59,396 bases of DNA from Mycobacterium sp. 1554424.7 (GTDB taxonomy: Bacteria; Actinomycetota; Actinomycetes; Mycobacteriales; Mycobacteriaceae): positions 1 to 59,396 of the forward strand of contig NZ_LZSE01000042.1 of the NCBI RefSeq assembly GCF_001665295.1. Reading direction: 5' to 3'. The position numbers and the translations under genes are program-made. The notes under the pieces are model-generated. The model ran no database searches, was not told the DNA's origin, and was given only the letters and a program-made list of their open reading frames with translations. This document shows, piece after piece, positions 1-9,674 of this stretch (the first letter of the stretch is position 1; each line of letters opens with the position of its first letter).

Positions 1-1
1 G

Positions 2-187
2 GCACCAGCGCCACCGCCGCCGCCCCCGGTGCCCGACGTCATCAATTCGCTGCGCGCGTCCGCGGAGGCCGCCGGGCGCCTGGTGACGACCGAGTCCGGC
101 TACCGGTCCGGGCTGCTCGCCTCGATCGCCGCGTCGTGCACGGCGTCGGCCACGGTGGCGCTGGTGCCCGGGGGACCGTCGATATGA
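2..187 (+). CDS. C-terminal end of an Rv2843-like protein (partial)
   Basis: An open frame enters from the left edge and stops at TGA 185-187. The visible 61 residues begin with a proline/alanine linker, followed by a helix-forming Ala-rich tail (SLRASAEAAGRLV, then ESGYRSGLLASIAASC). In M. tuberculosis the gene before the DUF4439 gene and proS is Rv2843, an Ala-rich membrane or exported protein, and the tail fits that kind of protein. The function is unknown and the N-terminus is outside the window. The assignment rests on synteny and composition. Confidence 0.6.
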   Translation, partial: APAPPPPPPVPDVINSLRASAEAAGRLVTTESGYRSGLLASIAASCTASATVALVPGGPSI

Positions 188-208
188 CATCAGGCTCGAT
201 ATGACATC
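179..208. repeat. 13-bp direct duplication at a stop/start junction
   Basis: The string TCGATATGACATC occurs at 179-191 and again at 196-208, with a 17-bp period. The first copy carries an ATGA stop/start overlap (TGA 185-187) and the second carries the ATG used by the next gene (201). A short tandem duplication has apparently separated two genes that would otherwise be translationally coupled. Confidence 0.75.
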
Positions 209-647
209 GGGGAAAGACGCCGACAACGCGGCGCTGTGCGACGCGCTGGCCATCGAGCACTCGACCATCTACGGCTACGGAATCGTGTCCGCGCTGTCAC
301 CGCCGAGCGTCAACGACATGGTGGTGGAGGCCCTGGGCACCCACCGCCAGCGCCGCGACGACGTCATCGCGATGCTCGCCGCGCGCAAGGTCAACGCCCC
401 GGTCGCCGCCCCGGGCTACCAGCTGCCCATGCTGGTGGGCAGCCCGGCGGACGCCGCGCGGCTGGCGGCCCGGATGGAGAACGACTGCGCGACGGCCTGG
501 CGTGCCGTCATCGAGCACGCGGAAACGGCGGACGACCGCGCGTTCGCCTCGACGGCGCTGACGCAGAGCACCGTCATGGCCGCCAGATGGAATCGGACGC
601 TGGGCGCCTGGCCCATCACGCAGAGCTTCCCGGGCGGCAACGAGTAG
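201..647 (+). CDS. DUF4439 ferritin-like four-helix protein (Rv2844-like)
   Basis: This is a 148-residue, Ala-rich, all-helical protein. It has a ferritin-like helix at the N-terminus (ALCDALAIEHSTIYGYG), a conserved RRDDVIAML segment near residue 52, and a C-terminal helix containing TQSTVMAARW. This pattern is typical of DUF4439, a ferritin-like fold of unknown function found beside proS in mycobacteria. The start is ATG 201. It lies head-on to proS, with 6 bp between the stop codons. Metal binding has not been shown for the family. Confidence 0.8.
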   Translation: MTSGKDADNAALCDALAIEHSTIYGYGIVSALSPPSVNDMVVEALGTHRQRRDDVIAMLAARKVNAPVAAPGYQLPMLVGSPADAARLAARMENDCATAWRAVIEHAETADDRAFASTALTQSTVMAARWNRTLGAWPITQSFPGGNE

Positions 648-653
648 CCCGCG

Positions 654-2411
654 CTAGGAGTCCAGGGCCGCCGCGACGTCGGTGGCCAGTGCGGGTCCCA
701 CGGTCAGCTCGCGGGTCTGCCCGTCGAAGCGATCCCGCAGCTCGACCTTGCCGTCGGCCCAGCCCCGCCCCACCACGACGATCCGCGGCACGCCCAGCAG
801 CTCGGCGTCCTTGAACTTCACCCCGGGCGACGCCTGGCGGTCGTCGAGCAGCACCTCGAGGCCCAGCCGGTCCAGGTCGGCGGCCAGCGCGGTCGCCCCG
901 GCGCGGGCGTCGGCGTCCTTGTTGGCGATGACCAGGTGGACGTCGAACGGCGCGACCGCCGACGGCCAGCGCAGGCCCAGCTCGTCGTGGTGCTGCTCGG
1001 CGATGACGGCCACCATCCGCGAGACGCCCAGGCCGTAGGAGCCCATGGTGAGGCGCACCGGCTTGCCGTCCTCGCCGAGCACGTCGACGGTGAAGGCATC
1101 GGTGTACTTGCGGCCGAGCTGGAAGATGTGCCCGATCTCGATGCCGCGCGCCGACACCAGCGGCCCGGCGCCGTCCGGGGACGGGTCGCCGTCGCGCACC
1201 TCGGCGGCCTCGATGGTGCCGTCGGCCGTGAAGTCTCGGCCGGCCACCAGGCCGACGACGTGCCGGCCGGGCTCGTCGGCCCCGGTGATCCAGCTGGTGC
1301 CGTCCACCACCCGCGGGTCGACGAGGTAGCGAACCCCGTTGTCGCGCAACGCCTTCGGCCCAATGTAGCCCTTCACCAGGAAGGGGTACTTGGCGAAGTC
1401 GGCGTCGTCGAGCAACGCGTAGTCGGCCGGTTCCAGCGCCGCGCCCAGCCTCTTGTCGTCGACCTCCCGGTCGCCGGGCACCCCGATGGCCAGCAGCTCC
1501 CACTCCCCACCCGGCTGGCGGACCTTGAGCAGGACGTTCTTCAGCGTGTCGGCCGCGGTGACCTCGCGGCCGAGGCCGGCCGTGTTGGCCCACTCGACCA
1601 GGGTGGCGATCGTCGGGGTGTCGCCGGTGTCGTGGACCACCGCCGCGGGCAGTCCCGCCACAACTTCCGCGGGCGGCGGATCCGGGCGCGCCGTGATGAC
1701 CGCCTCCACATTGGCCGCGTACCCCGACTCCAGGCAGCGCACGAAGGTGTCCTCACCGACCGGGCTCTCGGCGAGGAACTCCTCCGACGCGCTGCCGCCC
1801 ATCGCGCCCGAGACCGCCGACACGATGACGTAACGCACCTGCAGCCGCTCGAAGATGCGCTGGTAGGCCTCGCGGTGCGCGTGGTAGGCGGCTTTGAGCC
1901 CGGCGTCGTCGATGTCGAACGAGTAGGAGTCCTTCATCACGAACTCGCGGACGCGCAGGATGCCGGCCCGGGGCCGCGCCTCGTCGCGGTACTTGATCTG
2001 GATCTGGTAGAGCGTCAGCGGAAAGTCCTTGTAGGAGCTGTACTCCCCCTTCACCGTCAGCGCGAAGACCTCTTCGTGGGTGGGGGCGAGCAGGTAGTCG
2101 TTGCCGCGGCGGTCTTTGAGCCGAAAGATGCCGTCGCCGTACTCGGTCCACCGATTCGTCGTCTCGTACGGCGCGCGCGGCAGCAGCGCCGGGAAGAGGA
2201 TCTCCTGCCCGCCGATCGCGTCCATCTCTTCCCGCACGACGCGTTCGATTCGGCGCAGCACCCGCAACCCGAGGGGCAGCCAGCTGTACAGCCCGGGCGC
2301 GACGGGCCGGATGTAGCCGGCCCGAATCAGCAGCTTGTGGCTGGGCACTTCGGCGTCGGCGGGGTCGTCGCGCAGGGTACGCAGGAACAGCTCGGACATC
2401 CGGGTGATCAC
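654..2411 (-). CDS. proS: prolyl-tRNA synthetase
   Basis: This enzyme charges tRNA-Pro with proline in the cytosol. The 585 residues match bacterial-type class II ProRS (M. tuberculosis ProS is 582). The T-H-E loop is at 111-113. Motif 2 runs over about 142-157, starting RDEARPRAG. An editing/insertion domain occupies the middle, motif 3 ([10 protein letters not shown]) is near residue 440, and an anticodon-binding domain ends the protein. The start is GTG 2411 (MITRMSELF), the start used by orthologues; an internal ATG lies four codons in. It stands alone on the minus strand, with efpA upstream. Confidence 0.97.
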   Translation of the reverse strand: MITRMSELFLRTLRDDPADAEVPSHKLLIRAGYIRPVAPGLYSWLPLGLRVLRRIERVVREEMDAIGGQEILFPALLPRAPYETTNRWTEYGDGIFRLKDRRGNDYLLAPTHEEVFALTVKGEYSSYKDFPLTLYQIQIKYRDEARPRAGILRVREFVMKDSYSFDIDDAGLKAAYHAHREAYQRIFERLQVRYVIVSAVSGAMGGSASEEFLAESPVGEDTFVRCLESGYAANVEAVITARPDPPPAEVVAGLPAAVVHDTGDTPTIATLVEWANTAGLGREVTAADTLKNVLLKVRQPGGEWELLAIGVPGDREVDDKRLGAALEPADYALLDDADFAKYPFLVKGYIGPKALRDNGVRYLVDPRVVDGTSWITGADEPGRHVVGLVAGRDFTADGTIEAAEVRDGDPSPDGAGPLVSARGIEIGHIFQLGRKYTDAFTVDVLGEDGKPVRLTMGSYGLGVSRMVAVIAEQHHDELGLRWPSAVAPFDVHLVIANKDADARAGATALAADLDRLGLEVLLDDRQASPGVKFKDAELLGVPRIVVVGRGWADGKVELRDRFDGQTRELTVGPALATDVAAALDS

Positions 2412-2420
2412 AGCGGGCCA

Positions 2421-2510
2421 GCCTAGCCTGGCGACGATGCAGGCCGGGACGGCCTGCTGAGGAGCCGGGCAATCGGGCCTAGCCTGGCGACGATGCAGGC
2501 CCGGACGGCT
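2421..2510. repeat. two direct copies of a ~33-bp intergenic repeat
   Basis: GCCTAGCCTGGCGACGATGC and the next 13 bases occur at 2421-2453 and at 2477-2509, with a 56-bp period and one mismatch. They fill the gap between the efpA stop and the proS start, and no reading frame covers them. This looks like a dispersed mycobacterial intergenic repeat family. Confidence 0.75.
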
Positions 2511-2528
2511 GGGGGAACTCAGACGAGC

Positions 2529-4121
2529 CTAGATCTCCCCGGCGTCGAGCGCGTCCTTGACCTCTTGCGCGTGGGCGACCTGCTGCGGCGTGTAGCCGAT
2601 GAACAGCGCCGCACCGCCGACGATCACGGCCACGCCGGCCACCCACAGCAGGCCGTAGGTGTAGCCGTGGTCCAGCGCCTGCAGCTGCGCGTCGTTCATG
2701 AACTTCACCGGGCCGGTGGTGCCGCCCAGATACAGCGTGCGCGAGGTGATGACGGCCTGGATGACGGCCAGCACCAGCGGCCCGCCCAGGCTTTGCAGCA
2801 TCAGCGTCATCGCCGAGACCGGGCCGATCTGGTCGAACCCGACACCGGCGATCGCCGACAGCGTCAGCGGGACCACGCAGATGCCGATCCCGATCCCGCC
2901 GACGACGATGGGCGCCACCAGGTTCGGGAAGTAGGGCACGCCCCGGTGCATGAAAAACGAGCCGTAGATCATCGCCCAGAACAGCAGCAGCCCGCCGCCG
3001 ATCGTCAGCACCCGCGGCGTGAACCGCGACACCAGCTGCGACGACACACCGAGTCCGATCCCCATCGCGATGACGAACGGGATGAAGCCGATGCCGGCGC
3101 GCAGGGCGCTGTAGCCGAGGATGTCCTGCACGTACAGGCCGATGCACACGGTCAGGCTGAACATCAGCCCGCCGGCCAGGAAGATAGCGACGAACGTGAC
3201 CAGCCGGTTGCGGTCGCGGAACAGCTTGAACGGGACGACGGGATTTTCGGCGGTGCGTTCCACCATGACGAAGGCGAGCGCGGCCGCCATCGCCACCGCG
3301 CCCGAGCCGATGGTGGTGGTCGAGATCCAGCCCTTCGCCGGGCCCATCGAGAAGGCGAAGACGGCGGCGGTGCACGCCAGCGTGGCCAGAATGGCGCCGG
3401 TCGCGTCGAGCTTCATCCGCTCCCGGTTGGTCTCGCGTAGCGCGGTGCGGGCCAGGTAGATCATCACCAGCCCGATCGGCACGTTGACCAGGAACGCCAG
3501 CCGCCAAGACAGCTCGGTGAGCGCGCCGCCGACCACCAGGCCCATCACGGAGCCGATCGCGGTCATCGCGGCGAACACGGCGGTCGCGGCGTTGCGCGCC
3601 GGCCCCTTCGGGAACGTGGTCGCCACCAGCGCCAGGCCGGTCGGCGACGCGATGGCCGAACCGATGCCCTGCAGGAGCCGGGCGATGACCATCGTCGCCT
3701 CGTCCCACGCGACCGCGCACAGCACGGAGGAGATGGTGAACAGCGCGACGCCGACGATGAACGTGCGCTTGCGCCCGATCGTGTCGCCGAGGCGACCACC
3801 CAGCAGCATCAGCCCGCCGAACGTCAGCACGTATGCGGTGATGACCCAGCTGCGGCTGGCGTCGGAGAGGCTCAGCTCGTTCTGGATCTTAGGAAGCGCG
3901 ACGATGGCGACGGTGCTGTCCATGGTGGCCAGCAGCTGCATCCCACCGATCGCGATCACCGCCGCGATGAAGCGCCACGAGGGCAGCCACGTAGGCGAAT
4001 ACCTGCTGATACGGGAGGAGGCGGTCTCCACCGGCGGCGTAGCGCGCACCGGGGCCGGACGGTCGGGGCGTGCGGAGGTCCAATTCTGGGCCGCGCGCTC
4101 TGCGTCGTTGAGAGCCGTCAT
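2529..4121 (-). CDS. efpA: EfpA, MFS drug/lipid efflux transporter
   Basis: This is a 530-residue, 14-helix major facilitator of the QacA/DHA2 group located in the inner membrane. The cytosolic N-terminal ~48 residues are hydrophilic. The helix-1 motif MDSTVAIVALP lies at 67-77 and motif A (GGRLGDTIGRKR) at 108-119. EfpA is mycobacteria-specific and linked to drug tolerance; recent work on the family implicates lipid transport. It sits between cysG and proS on the same strand, as in M. tuberculosis. The start is ATG 4121. The 22-bp gap to cysG is unusually AT-rich and contains TTACAGTAA (4133-4141) and TAAGAT-like sequence, so a private promoter or operator is likely there. Confidence 0.97.
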   Translation of the reverse strand: MTALNDAERAAQNWTSARPDRPAPVRATPPVETASSRISRYSPTWLPSWRFIAAVIAIGGMQLLATMDSTVAIVALPKIQNELSLSDASRSWVITAYVLTFGGLMLLGGRLGDTIGRKRTFIVGVALFTISSVLCAVAWDEATMVIARLLQGIGSAIASPTGLALVATTFPKGPARNAATAVFAAMTAIGSVMGLVVGGALTELSWRLAFLVNVPIGLVMIYLARTALRETNRERMKLDATGAILATLACTAAVFAFSMGPAKGWISTTTIGSGAVAMAAALAFVMVERTAENPVVPFKLFRDRNRLVTFVAIFLAGGLMFSLTVCIGLYVQDILGYSALRAGIGFIPFVIAMGIGLGVSSQLVSRFTPRVLTIGGGLLLFWAMIYGSFFMHRGVPYFPNLVAPIVVGGIGIGICVVPLTLSAIAGVGFDQIGPVSAMTLMLQSLGGPLVLAVIQAVITSRTLYLGGTTGPVKFMNDAQLQALDHGYTYGLLWVAGVAVIVGGAALFIGYTPQQVAHAQEVKDALDAGEI

Positions 4122-4143
4122 AATGGGTTACCTTACAGTAATC

Positions 4144-5379
4144 TTAAGAATCGTTTAAACGCCGAGCGCCACTCAGGCCCACGACGGCCCCGATCACGAT
4201 GATCGCCGGAGGTCGGATCCCCTCGGCGCGGATCTTCTCCGGCGTGTCGGCCAGGGTGGCCCGCAACGTGTGCTGAGCTGCGGTGGTCCCGTGCTGGACC
4301 ACCAGCACCGGCGTATCCGCAGGTCGGCCGCCTTTTAGCAGGGCATCGACGAACTGCTCGATGCGTTCGACGGCCATCAGCAAAACGATGGTCCCCCGCA
4401 TTGCGGCCAATGCATCCCAATTCACTAACGATTCGGGGTGGCCCGGCGCCACATGGCCGCTGACCACCACGAACTCGTGATTTATCGCCCGATGTGTGAC
4501 CGGGACGCCCGCCAGGGCGGGCACGCCTATGGCACTTGTCACACCGGGCACCACCGTCACCGGAATCCCGGCCTCGGCGCACGCGAGCACCTCCTCATAC
4601 CCGCGCGCGAAGACGAACGGGTCCCCGCCCTTGAGGCGGACCACGAAGCTTCCGGAGCGGGCCCGCTCGATCATCACGTGGTTGATCGCGTCCTGGGCCA
4701 TGGCGCGCCCGTAGGGGATCTTGGCCGCGTCGATGACCTCGACGTGCGGCGGCAGCTCCGCGAGCAGTTCCGGCGGCGCGAGCCGGTCGGCGACGACGAC
4801 GTCGGCCTGGGCGAGCAGCCGCCGCCCGCGCACGGTGATCAATTCGGGGTCGCCGGGCCCGCCGCCGACCAGCGCCACCCCGCCGCGCACGGCGTCGTCG
4901 CTGTCCGGGTCTTCCGGGCCTTCCGGGGTAATGACCCCTCGCTGCAGGGCCTCCCGGATCGCCGACCGGATGGCCGCGGACCGGCGGTGCTCGCCGCCGG
5001 CCAGCACCCCCACCGACAGCCCGGCGTAGCTGAAGGTCGCCGGGGTCACCGCGGTTCCCTCGACGGCGACGTCCGCCCGGACGCAGAAGATCTGGCTGCG
5101 TTCGGCCTCGGCGACGACGGCCGCGTTCACCCGCGCGTCGTCGGTGGCCGCGATCGCGTACCAGGCCCCGTCGAGGTCGCCGTCGCGGTATTCGCGCACC
5201 GACAGCACGATTCCGCTCATCGCCTCGACGGCCGGGGTGGCGGTCCGCGTGATGACGTGCACCTCCGCGCCGCTGGCAATGAGCAGGGGCAACCGGCGCT
5301 GGGCCACGGTCCCCCCGCCGACCACGACGACCTTCTTGCCGGCCAGCCGCAGCCCGGCCAGATAGGCGTTGTCGGTCAC
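4144..5379 (-). CDS. cysG: multifunctional siroheme synthase CysG-type
   Basis: This protein methylates uroporphyrinogen III to precorrin-2 and oxidises it to sirohydrochlorin, feeding siroheme and cobalamin synthesis. The N-terminal Rossmann domain has GGGTVAQRR at about 21-29 (dehydrogenase/ferrochelatase part). The C-terminal methyltransferase domain starts near residue 168 with [15 protein letters not shown] and contains [14 protein letters not shown]. Its 411 residues are close to the M. tuberculosis protein. The start is GTG 5379. It is followed (in transcription order) by efpA and preceded by cobB after a 9-bp gap, consistent with one cobalamin/siroheme transcript. Confidence 0.95.
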   Translation of the reverse strand: MTDNAYLAGLRLAGKKVVVVGGGTVAQRRLPLLIASGAEVHVITRTATPAVEAMSGIVLSVREYRDGDLDGAWYAIAATDDARVNAAVVAEAERSQIFCVRADVAVEGTAVTPATFSYAGLSVGVLAGGEHRRSAAIRSAIREALQRGVITPEGPEDPDSDDAVRGGVALVGGGPGDPELITVRGRRLLAQADVVVADRLAPPELLAELPPHVEVIDAAKIPYGRAMAQDAINHVMIERARSGSFVVRLKGGDPFVFARGYEEVLACAEAGIPVTVVPGVTSAIGVPALAGVPVTHRAINHEFVVVSGHVAPGHPESLVNWDALAAMRGTIVLLMAVERIEQFVDALLKGGRPADTPVLVVQHGTTAAQHTLRATLADTPEKIRAEGIRPPAIIVIGAVVGLSGARRLNDS

Positions 5380-5388
5380 CCGGCAAGC

Positions 5389-6747
5389 CTAAAGGTTGCC
5401 TGACGGCCGGCCCGCGTGCGCGACGAACCGCGCCACGGCGGCGGGCGCCGCGGCCGGGTGGGTGTGCAGATACGAGGCGTGCACGCCCGCGTGCACGGCG
5501 CCGTCGGGGGCCCGCTCACCCCGGTACATCCACGCCGGCTGGTAGCTCTCTGCGAAAGTGACTGTGGTGCGGTGGAATTCGTGCCCGACGACCCGCTCGC
5601 CGACGGAATAGAGCGGCGAATCCGCCACCGCGACGGCCTCGCGGTAGGCCAGCGTGAGGTGCGGTGTGAACCGCGCCGACCCGGCCAGCACCCCACACAT
5701 CGGGTGCCCGTCGAGTTCGGAGGCCAGGTAGATCAGCCCGGCGCATTCGGCGTGCACGGGCGCGCCGGCGGCGGCCAGCTCGTTGATCTGGCGGCGGACG
5801 ACGTCGTTGGCGGAGAGCTCCGCGGTGAACTGCTCGGGAAAGCCGCCGGGCAACAGGACTGCGTCGGTGCCGTCGGGCAACGCGTCGACGAGCGGGTCGA
5901 ACTCGGCCACCTCCGCGCCGGCGGCGCGCAGCAGCTCCGCGTGCTCGGCATAGCCGAAGCTGAACGCCTTTCCGGCGGCCATGGCGACGGTGGCGCGGGC
6001 GGTCGGCTGCCCTGCCACCGCCGCGGCGGGGTCCCATGGCCGGTCGGCGGATCCGCAGCGGGCACTCGCCACCACGGCGGCAAGATCGACGTGGCGAGCG
6101 ATCAGGGCGGTCATCGCGTCCACCGCGTCGTGTGCCCGGCGCCCGTATTCGACGGCCGTGACGAGCCCGAGATACCTTGTGGGCAGCTCCAATTCGGCGG
6201 TGCGCGGGATGGCGCCCAGCACCGGAACGCCGGCCTGTTCGCAGGCCTGCCGCAGCGCCTGCTCGTGCCGGGCCGACCCGACCCGGTTGAGGATCACCCC
6301 GGACACCCGGGTGGCGGCGTCGAAGGTCGAAAAGCCGTGCAGCAGAGCGGCGATGCTGTGACTCTGGCCGCGCGCGTCGACCACCAGGACCACCGGGGCC
6401 CCAAGCAGACCGGCGACGTGGGCGGTGGAGCCCGCCGCGGGGGCCGTCGTTCCGATGCGCCCGTCGAAGAGCCCCATCACGCCCTCGACCACCGCGATGT
6501 CGGCGCCGGCGGCGCCGTGCGCGTAGAGCGGTCCGATGAGCTGCTCCCCCACCAGCACCGGATCGAGGTTGCGGCCGGGGCGCCCGGCGGCGAGGCCGTG
6601 GTAGCCGGGGTCGATGAAGTCCGGGCCGACCTTGAACGGGGCGACGGCATGGCCCGCCCGACGCAGGGCACCGATCAAACCCGTTGCGACGGTGGTCTTT
6701 CCACTCCCCGATGCGGGCGCGGCGATGACCACCGCGGGGACGCTCAC
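5389..6747 (-). CDS. cobB: cobyrinic acid a,c-diamide synthase / hydrogenobyrinate a,c-diamide synthase
   Basis: This enzyme amidates the a and c carboxylates of the corrin ring using ATP and glutamine. The P-loop SGSGKTT lies at 13-19, in a dethiobiotin-synthetase-like ATPase domain. The C-terminal class I-like glutaminase has its nucleophile at Cys335 (HAECAGLIY). Length is 452 residues. I chose GTG 6747, which overlaps the cobO stop as GTGA and gives the expected N-terminus; longer upstream extensions run through cobO in another frame. It is translationally coupled to cobO and sits directly upstream of cysG. Confidence 0.95.
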   Translation of the reverse strand: MSVPAVVIAAPASGSGKTTVATGLIGALRRAGHAVAPFKVGPDFIDPGYHGLAAGRPGRNLDPVLVGEQLIGPLYAHGAAGADIAVVEGVMGLFDGRIGTTAPAAGSTAHVAGLLGAPVVLVVDARGQSHSIAALLHGFSTFDAATRVSGVILNRVGSARHEQALRQACEQAGVPVLGAIPRTAELELPTRYLGLVTAVEYGRRAHDAVDAMTALIARHVDLAAVVASARCGSADRPWDPAAAVAGQPTARATVAMAAGKAFSFGYAEHAELLRAAGAEVAEFDPLVDALPDGTDAVLLPGGFPEQFTAELSANDVVRRQINELAAAGAPVHAECAGLIYLASELDGHPMCGVLAGSARFTPHLTLAYREAVAVADSPLYSVGERVVGHEFHRTTVTFAESYQPAWMYRGERAPDGAVHAGVHASYLHTHPAAAPAAVARFVAHAGRPSGNL

Positions 6748-7358
6748 CACTCGACGCCCTTCTGCCCCTTGCGGCCCGCGTCCATCGGGTGCTTGACCTT
6801 CGTCATCTCGGTGACCAGGTCGGCGGCCTCGACCAGCCGCGGCGGGGCGTCGCGCCCGGTGATCACCACGTGCTGGTGTCCGGGCCTGGCCAGCAGGGCG
6901 TCGACCACGTCGTCGACGTCGACCCAGCCCCATTTCAGGGGATAGGTGAACTCGTCCAGCACGTAGAAGTCGTGGCGCTGCGCGGCCAGCCGGCGCGCGA
7001 TCTCGGCCCACCCGTCGGCCGCGGCCGCCGCGTGGTCGACGTCGCTGCCGGCCTTCCGGGTCCAGGACCATCCGGCGCCCATCTTGTGCCATTCGACTTC
7101 CCCGCCGGCGCCGTCGCGGTCGTGGAGTTCGCCGAGCCGGGCGAAGGCCGCCTCCTCGCCGACCTTCCACTTCGCGCTCTTGACGAATTGGAACACGGCC
7201 ACGCGCAGGCCGGCGTTCCACGCCCGCAACGCCATTCCGAATGCCGCGGTCGACTTCCCCTTGCCCGCACCGGTGTGCACCGCCAGCACGGGCGTGTTGC
7301 GCCGCGCCCGGGTGGTCAGGCCGTCCTCGGGCACTTCGAGCGGTTTTCCCTGTGGCAT
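6744..7358 (-). CDS. cobO: cob(I)yrinic acid a,c-diamide adenosyltransferase
   Basis: This enzyme transfers the 5'-deoxyadenosyl group of ATP to the corrinoid cobalt (CobA/CobO type). The protein has 204 residues. The P-loop GAGKGKST at 30-37 lacks the usual spacing of kinases and is typical of this family, and the C-terminus ends GRKGQKGVEW. It lies in the chelatase-cobO-cobB-cysG run, 16 bp after the chelatase stop, and overlaps cobB by 4 bp. The start is ATG 7358. Confidence 0.96.
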   Translation of the reverse strand: MPQGKPLEVPEDGLTTRARRNTPVLAVHTGAGKGKSTAAFGMALRAWNAGLRVAVFQFVKSAKWKVGEEAAFARLGELHDRDGAGGEVEWHKMGAGWSWTRKAGSDVDHAAAAADGWAEIARRLAAQRHDFYVLDEFTYPLKWGWVDVDDVVDALLARPGHQHVVITGRDAPPRLVEAADLVTEMTKVKHPMDAGRKGQKGVEW

Positions 7359-7374
7359 CGACGCTTGTCCTCGC

Positions 7375-9207
7375 TCAGGCCGCGCTGCGCACGGCGTGCG
7401 TCAGGTGGTCGGCGCGCAGCTGCTCCAGCCGCACCACCGGCGCACCGAGCTGATCCGCGAGTCGGCGGGCCAACCCCAGCCGCACGTACGACGTCTCGCA
7501 GTCCACGACCACCGCGGCGGCGCCCTCGGCGCGCAGCCGGGCCGCCGCGATTCGGCTGCGCCCCAACGGGTCCGGCCCGGCGGTGGCCCGGGCGTCGGTC
7601 AACACGACGACGAGCGGGCGACGCGCCGCGTCGCGCGCCCTTTCCCGGACGATCAGCTCGCGCGCGGCCAGCAGGCCTTCGGCGAGCGGGGTCTTGCCGC
7701 CGGTGTCGAAGCGGGCCAGCCGCCGCCCGGCGATGTGCGCCGACGACGTGGGCGGGAGCAACAGCCGCGCCCGCTGTTGGCGGAAGGTGATCACCGCGAC
7801 CTTGTCCCGGCGCTGGTAGGCGTCGCGCAGCAGCGACAGGGTCGCGCCGCTCACGGCGGCCATGCGATCCCGGGCCGCCATCGAGCCCGACGCGTCGACG
7901 ACGAAGATCACCAGGTTGCCTTCCCGCCCTTCCCGGATCGCGCGGCGCACGTCCTGCGGGCCGGGACGCAGCGGCCCCGTTCCGGCGCGCTCGGCGGCCG
8001 CCAGCAGGGTGGCGAACAGGTGCAGCCCGAGCGCGCCCGAGGCGGTGTCGCCGCGATCGGTGGCGGCCACCACCATGCCGGAAGTGTTGCGCGCCCGCGA
8101 TCGCCGTCCCGGCGCGCCCTCGCCGACCCCGGGAACGGTCAGCGCCCGGGTCCGAAACGTCGCCGACGGCGGCGCGCTCGGTTTCGTCGACGCGGCCCGC
8201 TGTGGCCTCGAATTCGGTTGCTGCTCAACCGCGTCCGCGGCCTGCCCGCCGCCCGGCGGATCGGGATCGGGGTCGGGCTCTTCGGAGCCGGCCGCCGCCA
8301 GGGCCTGGTCCAGCTGGTCGCGGTCGATGCCGGGGTCGTCGAACGGGTCGCGGCGGCGCCGGTGCGGCAACGCCAGCTCGGCCGCCACCCGGATGTCCTG
8401 CTCCTCGACGGTGGTGGCGCCGCGCCACGCGGCGTGCGCGACGGCGGTGCGCGCCAGCACCAGGTCGGCCCGCATGCCGTCGACGTCGAACGCGGCGCAC
8501 AGCGCCGCGATGCGCCGTAACTCGTTGTCCGGCAAGGTCACCTCGTCGACGAGGGCCCGCGCCGCGGCGATCCGGCGGGCCAGTTCCGCGTCCGCGTCGG
8601 CATAGCGTTCGGCGAACGCGTCCGGGTCGGCCTCGTAGGCCATGCGCTGCCGGATGACCTGCATGCGCACGTCGACGTCGCGCGACGCGTGCACGTCGAC
8701 GGTGAGGCCGAACCGGTCCAGCAGCTGCGGGCGCAGCTCGCCCTCCTCCGGGTTCATGGTGCCGATCAGCACGAAACGCGCCTCGTGCGAGTGGGAGATG
8801 CCGTCGCGTTCGATGTGGACGCGTCCCATCGCCGCGGCGTCGAGCAACACGTCGACCAGGTGGTCGTGCAACAGGTTGACCTCGTCGACGTAGAGCACGC
8901 CGCCGTGGGCGCGGGCCAGCAGCCCCGGGGAAAAGGCGTGCTCGCCGTCGCGCAGCACCCGCTGCAGGTCCAGCGATCCGATCACGCGGTCTTCGGTTGC
9001 GCCGAGCGGCATTTCGACCAGCCCCGCGTGCCCGTTTCCGGTCGCGGCGGCCAGGAGCGCCGCCAGCCCGCGCACAGCCGTCGACTTGGCGGTGCCCTTC
9101 TCGCCGCGGATCAGCGCGCCGCCGATCTCGGGGCGCACCGCGCACAGGAGCAGGGCGAGCCGCAGTTGGTCGTGCCCGACGATCGCGCTGAACGGATACG
9201 GCCTCAC
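7375..9207 (-). CDS. magnesium/cobalt chelatase-type AAA ATPase with vWA domain (Rv2850c-like)
   Basis: This 610-residue protein fuses two chelatase subunits. An N-terminal AAA+ ATPase (ChlI/BchI-like) has Walker A GEKGTAKS at 35-42, Walker B YVDEVNLL near 107 and an arginine-rich sensor region. An acidic, proline-rich linker (about 310-345) follows, and then a C-terminal von Willebrand A domain with the MIDAS motif DASGSM. In this operon with cobO and cobB it most likely drives cobalt insertion into hydrogenobyrinate or assists it. No CobN partner lies in the window. The start is ATG 9207, overlapping the stop of the upstream GNAT gene by 4 bp. Confidence 0.88.
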   Translation of the reverse strand: MRPYPFSAIVGHDQLRLALLLCAVRPEIGGALIRGEKGTAKSTAVRGLAALLAAATGNGHAGLVEMPLGATEDRVIGSLDLQRVLRDGEHAFSPGLLARAHGGVLYVDEVNLLHDHLVDVLLDAAAMGRVHIERDGISHSHEARFVLIGTMNPEEGELRPQLLDRFGLTVDVHASRDVDVRMQVIRQRMAYEADPDAFAERYADADAELARRIAAARALVDEVTLPDNELRRIAALCAAFDVDGMRADLVLARTAVAHAAWRGATTVEEQDIRVAAELALPHRRRRDPFDDPGIDRDQLDQALAAAGSEEPDPDPDPPGGGQAADAVEQQPNSRPQRAASTKPSAPPSATFRTRALTVPGVGEGAPGRRSRARNTSGMVVAATDRGDTASGALGLHLFATLLAAAERAGTGPLRPGPQDVRRAIREGREGNLVIFVVDASGSMAARDRMAAVSGATLSLLRDAYQRRDKVAVITFRQQRARLLLPPTSSAHIAGRRLARFDTGGKTPLAEGLLAARELIVRERARDAARRPLVVVLTDARATAGPDPLGRSRIAAARLRAEGAAAVVVDCETSYVRLGLARRLADQLGAPVVRLEQLRADHLTHAVRSAA

Positions 9208-9674
9208 GGCGCCTCCGCCAGACCGGAGCCGGGACGGACCATGGGAACGTGCGGGATGCCGTCGTCGACGAAATCGTCACCCGCACGGACGAATCCGTGC
9301 TGGGCGTACATGTCGGCCAGGTAGGTCTGGGCGTCGATCCGGCACGGGTAGTCGCCGACCTCGGCGAGCGCGGCGCGCAGCAGCCTCGTGGTGTGGCCCT
9401 GGCCGCGGGCGCTGCGCTTGGTGCACAGCCGGCCGATCCGGAACGCCTTCTCGCCCCCGGCGTGCTCCTCCATCAACCGCAGCGTGCAGATGACCTCGCC
9501 GTCGGGCGTTTCCAGCCAGAAGTGCCGGGTTTCGGCGAGCAGGTCGCGCCCGTCGAGCTCCGGATACGGGCAGGCCTGCTCGACGACGAACACCTCCACC
9601 CGCAGCTTGAGCAGCTCGTAAAGGGTCGGCGCGTCAAGGTCTTTCGACCAGCTGCGGCGCAACGTTTCGGTCAT
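9204..9674 (-). CDS. GNAT family N-acetyltransferase (ElaA-like, Rv2851c-like)
   Basis: This is a 156-residue single-domain GNAT. It has an ElaA-like N-terminus ([16 protein letters not shown]) and the acetyl-CoA loop [15 protein letters not shown]. Its substrate is unknown. The start ATG 9674 overlaps the mqo stop (TGA 9671-9673), and its own stop overlaps the chelatase start, so mqo, GNAT and chelatase are probably translationally coupled. In-frame sequence upstream of 9674 is only an alternative reading of mqo. Confidence 0.9.
   Translation of the reverse strand: MTETLRRSWSKDLDAPTLYELLKLRVEVFVVEQACPYPELDGRDLLAETRHFWLETPDGEVICTLRLMEEHAGGEKAFRIGRLCTKRSARGQGHTTRLLRAALAEVGDYPCRIDAQTYLADMYAQHGFVRAGDDFVDDGIPHVPMVRPGSGLAEAP

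Noticed and set aside
936-2426. 496-residue open frame antisense to proS
   Set aside because: Long antisense frames are usual at this GC content. Its product is low-complexity and unlike any family, while proS is certain.
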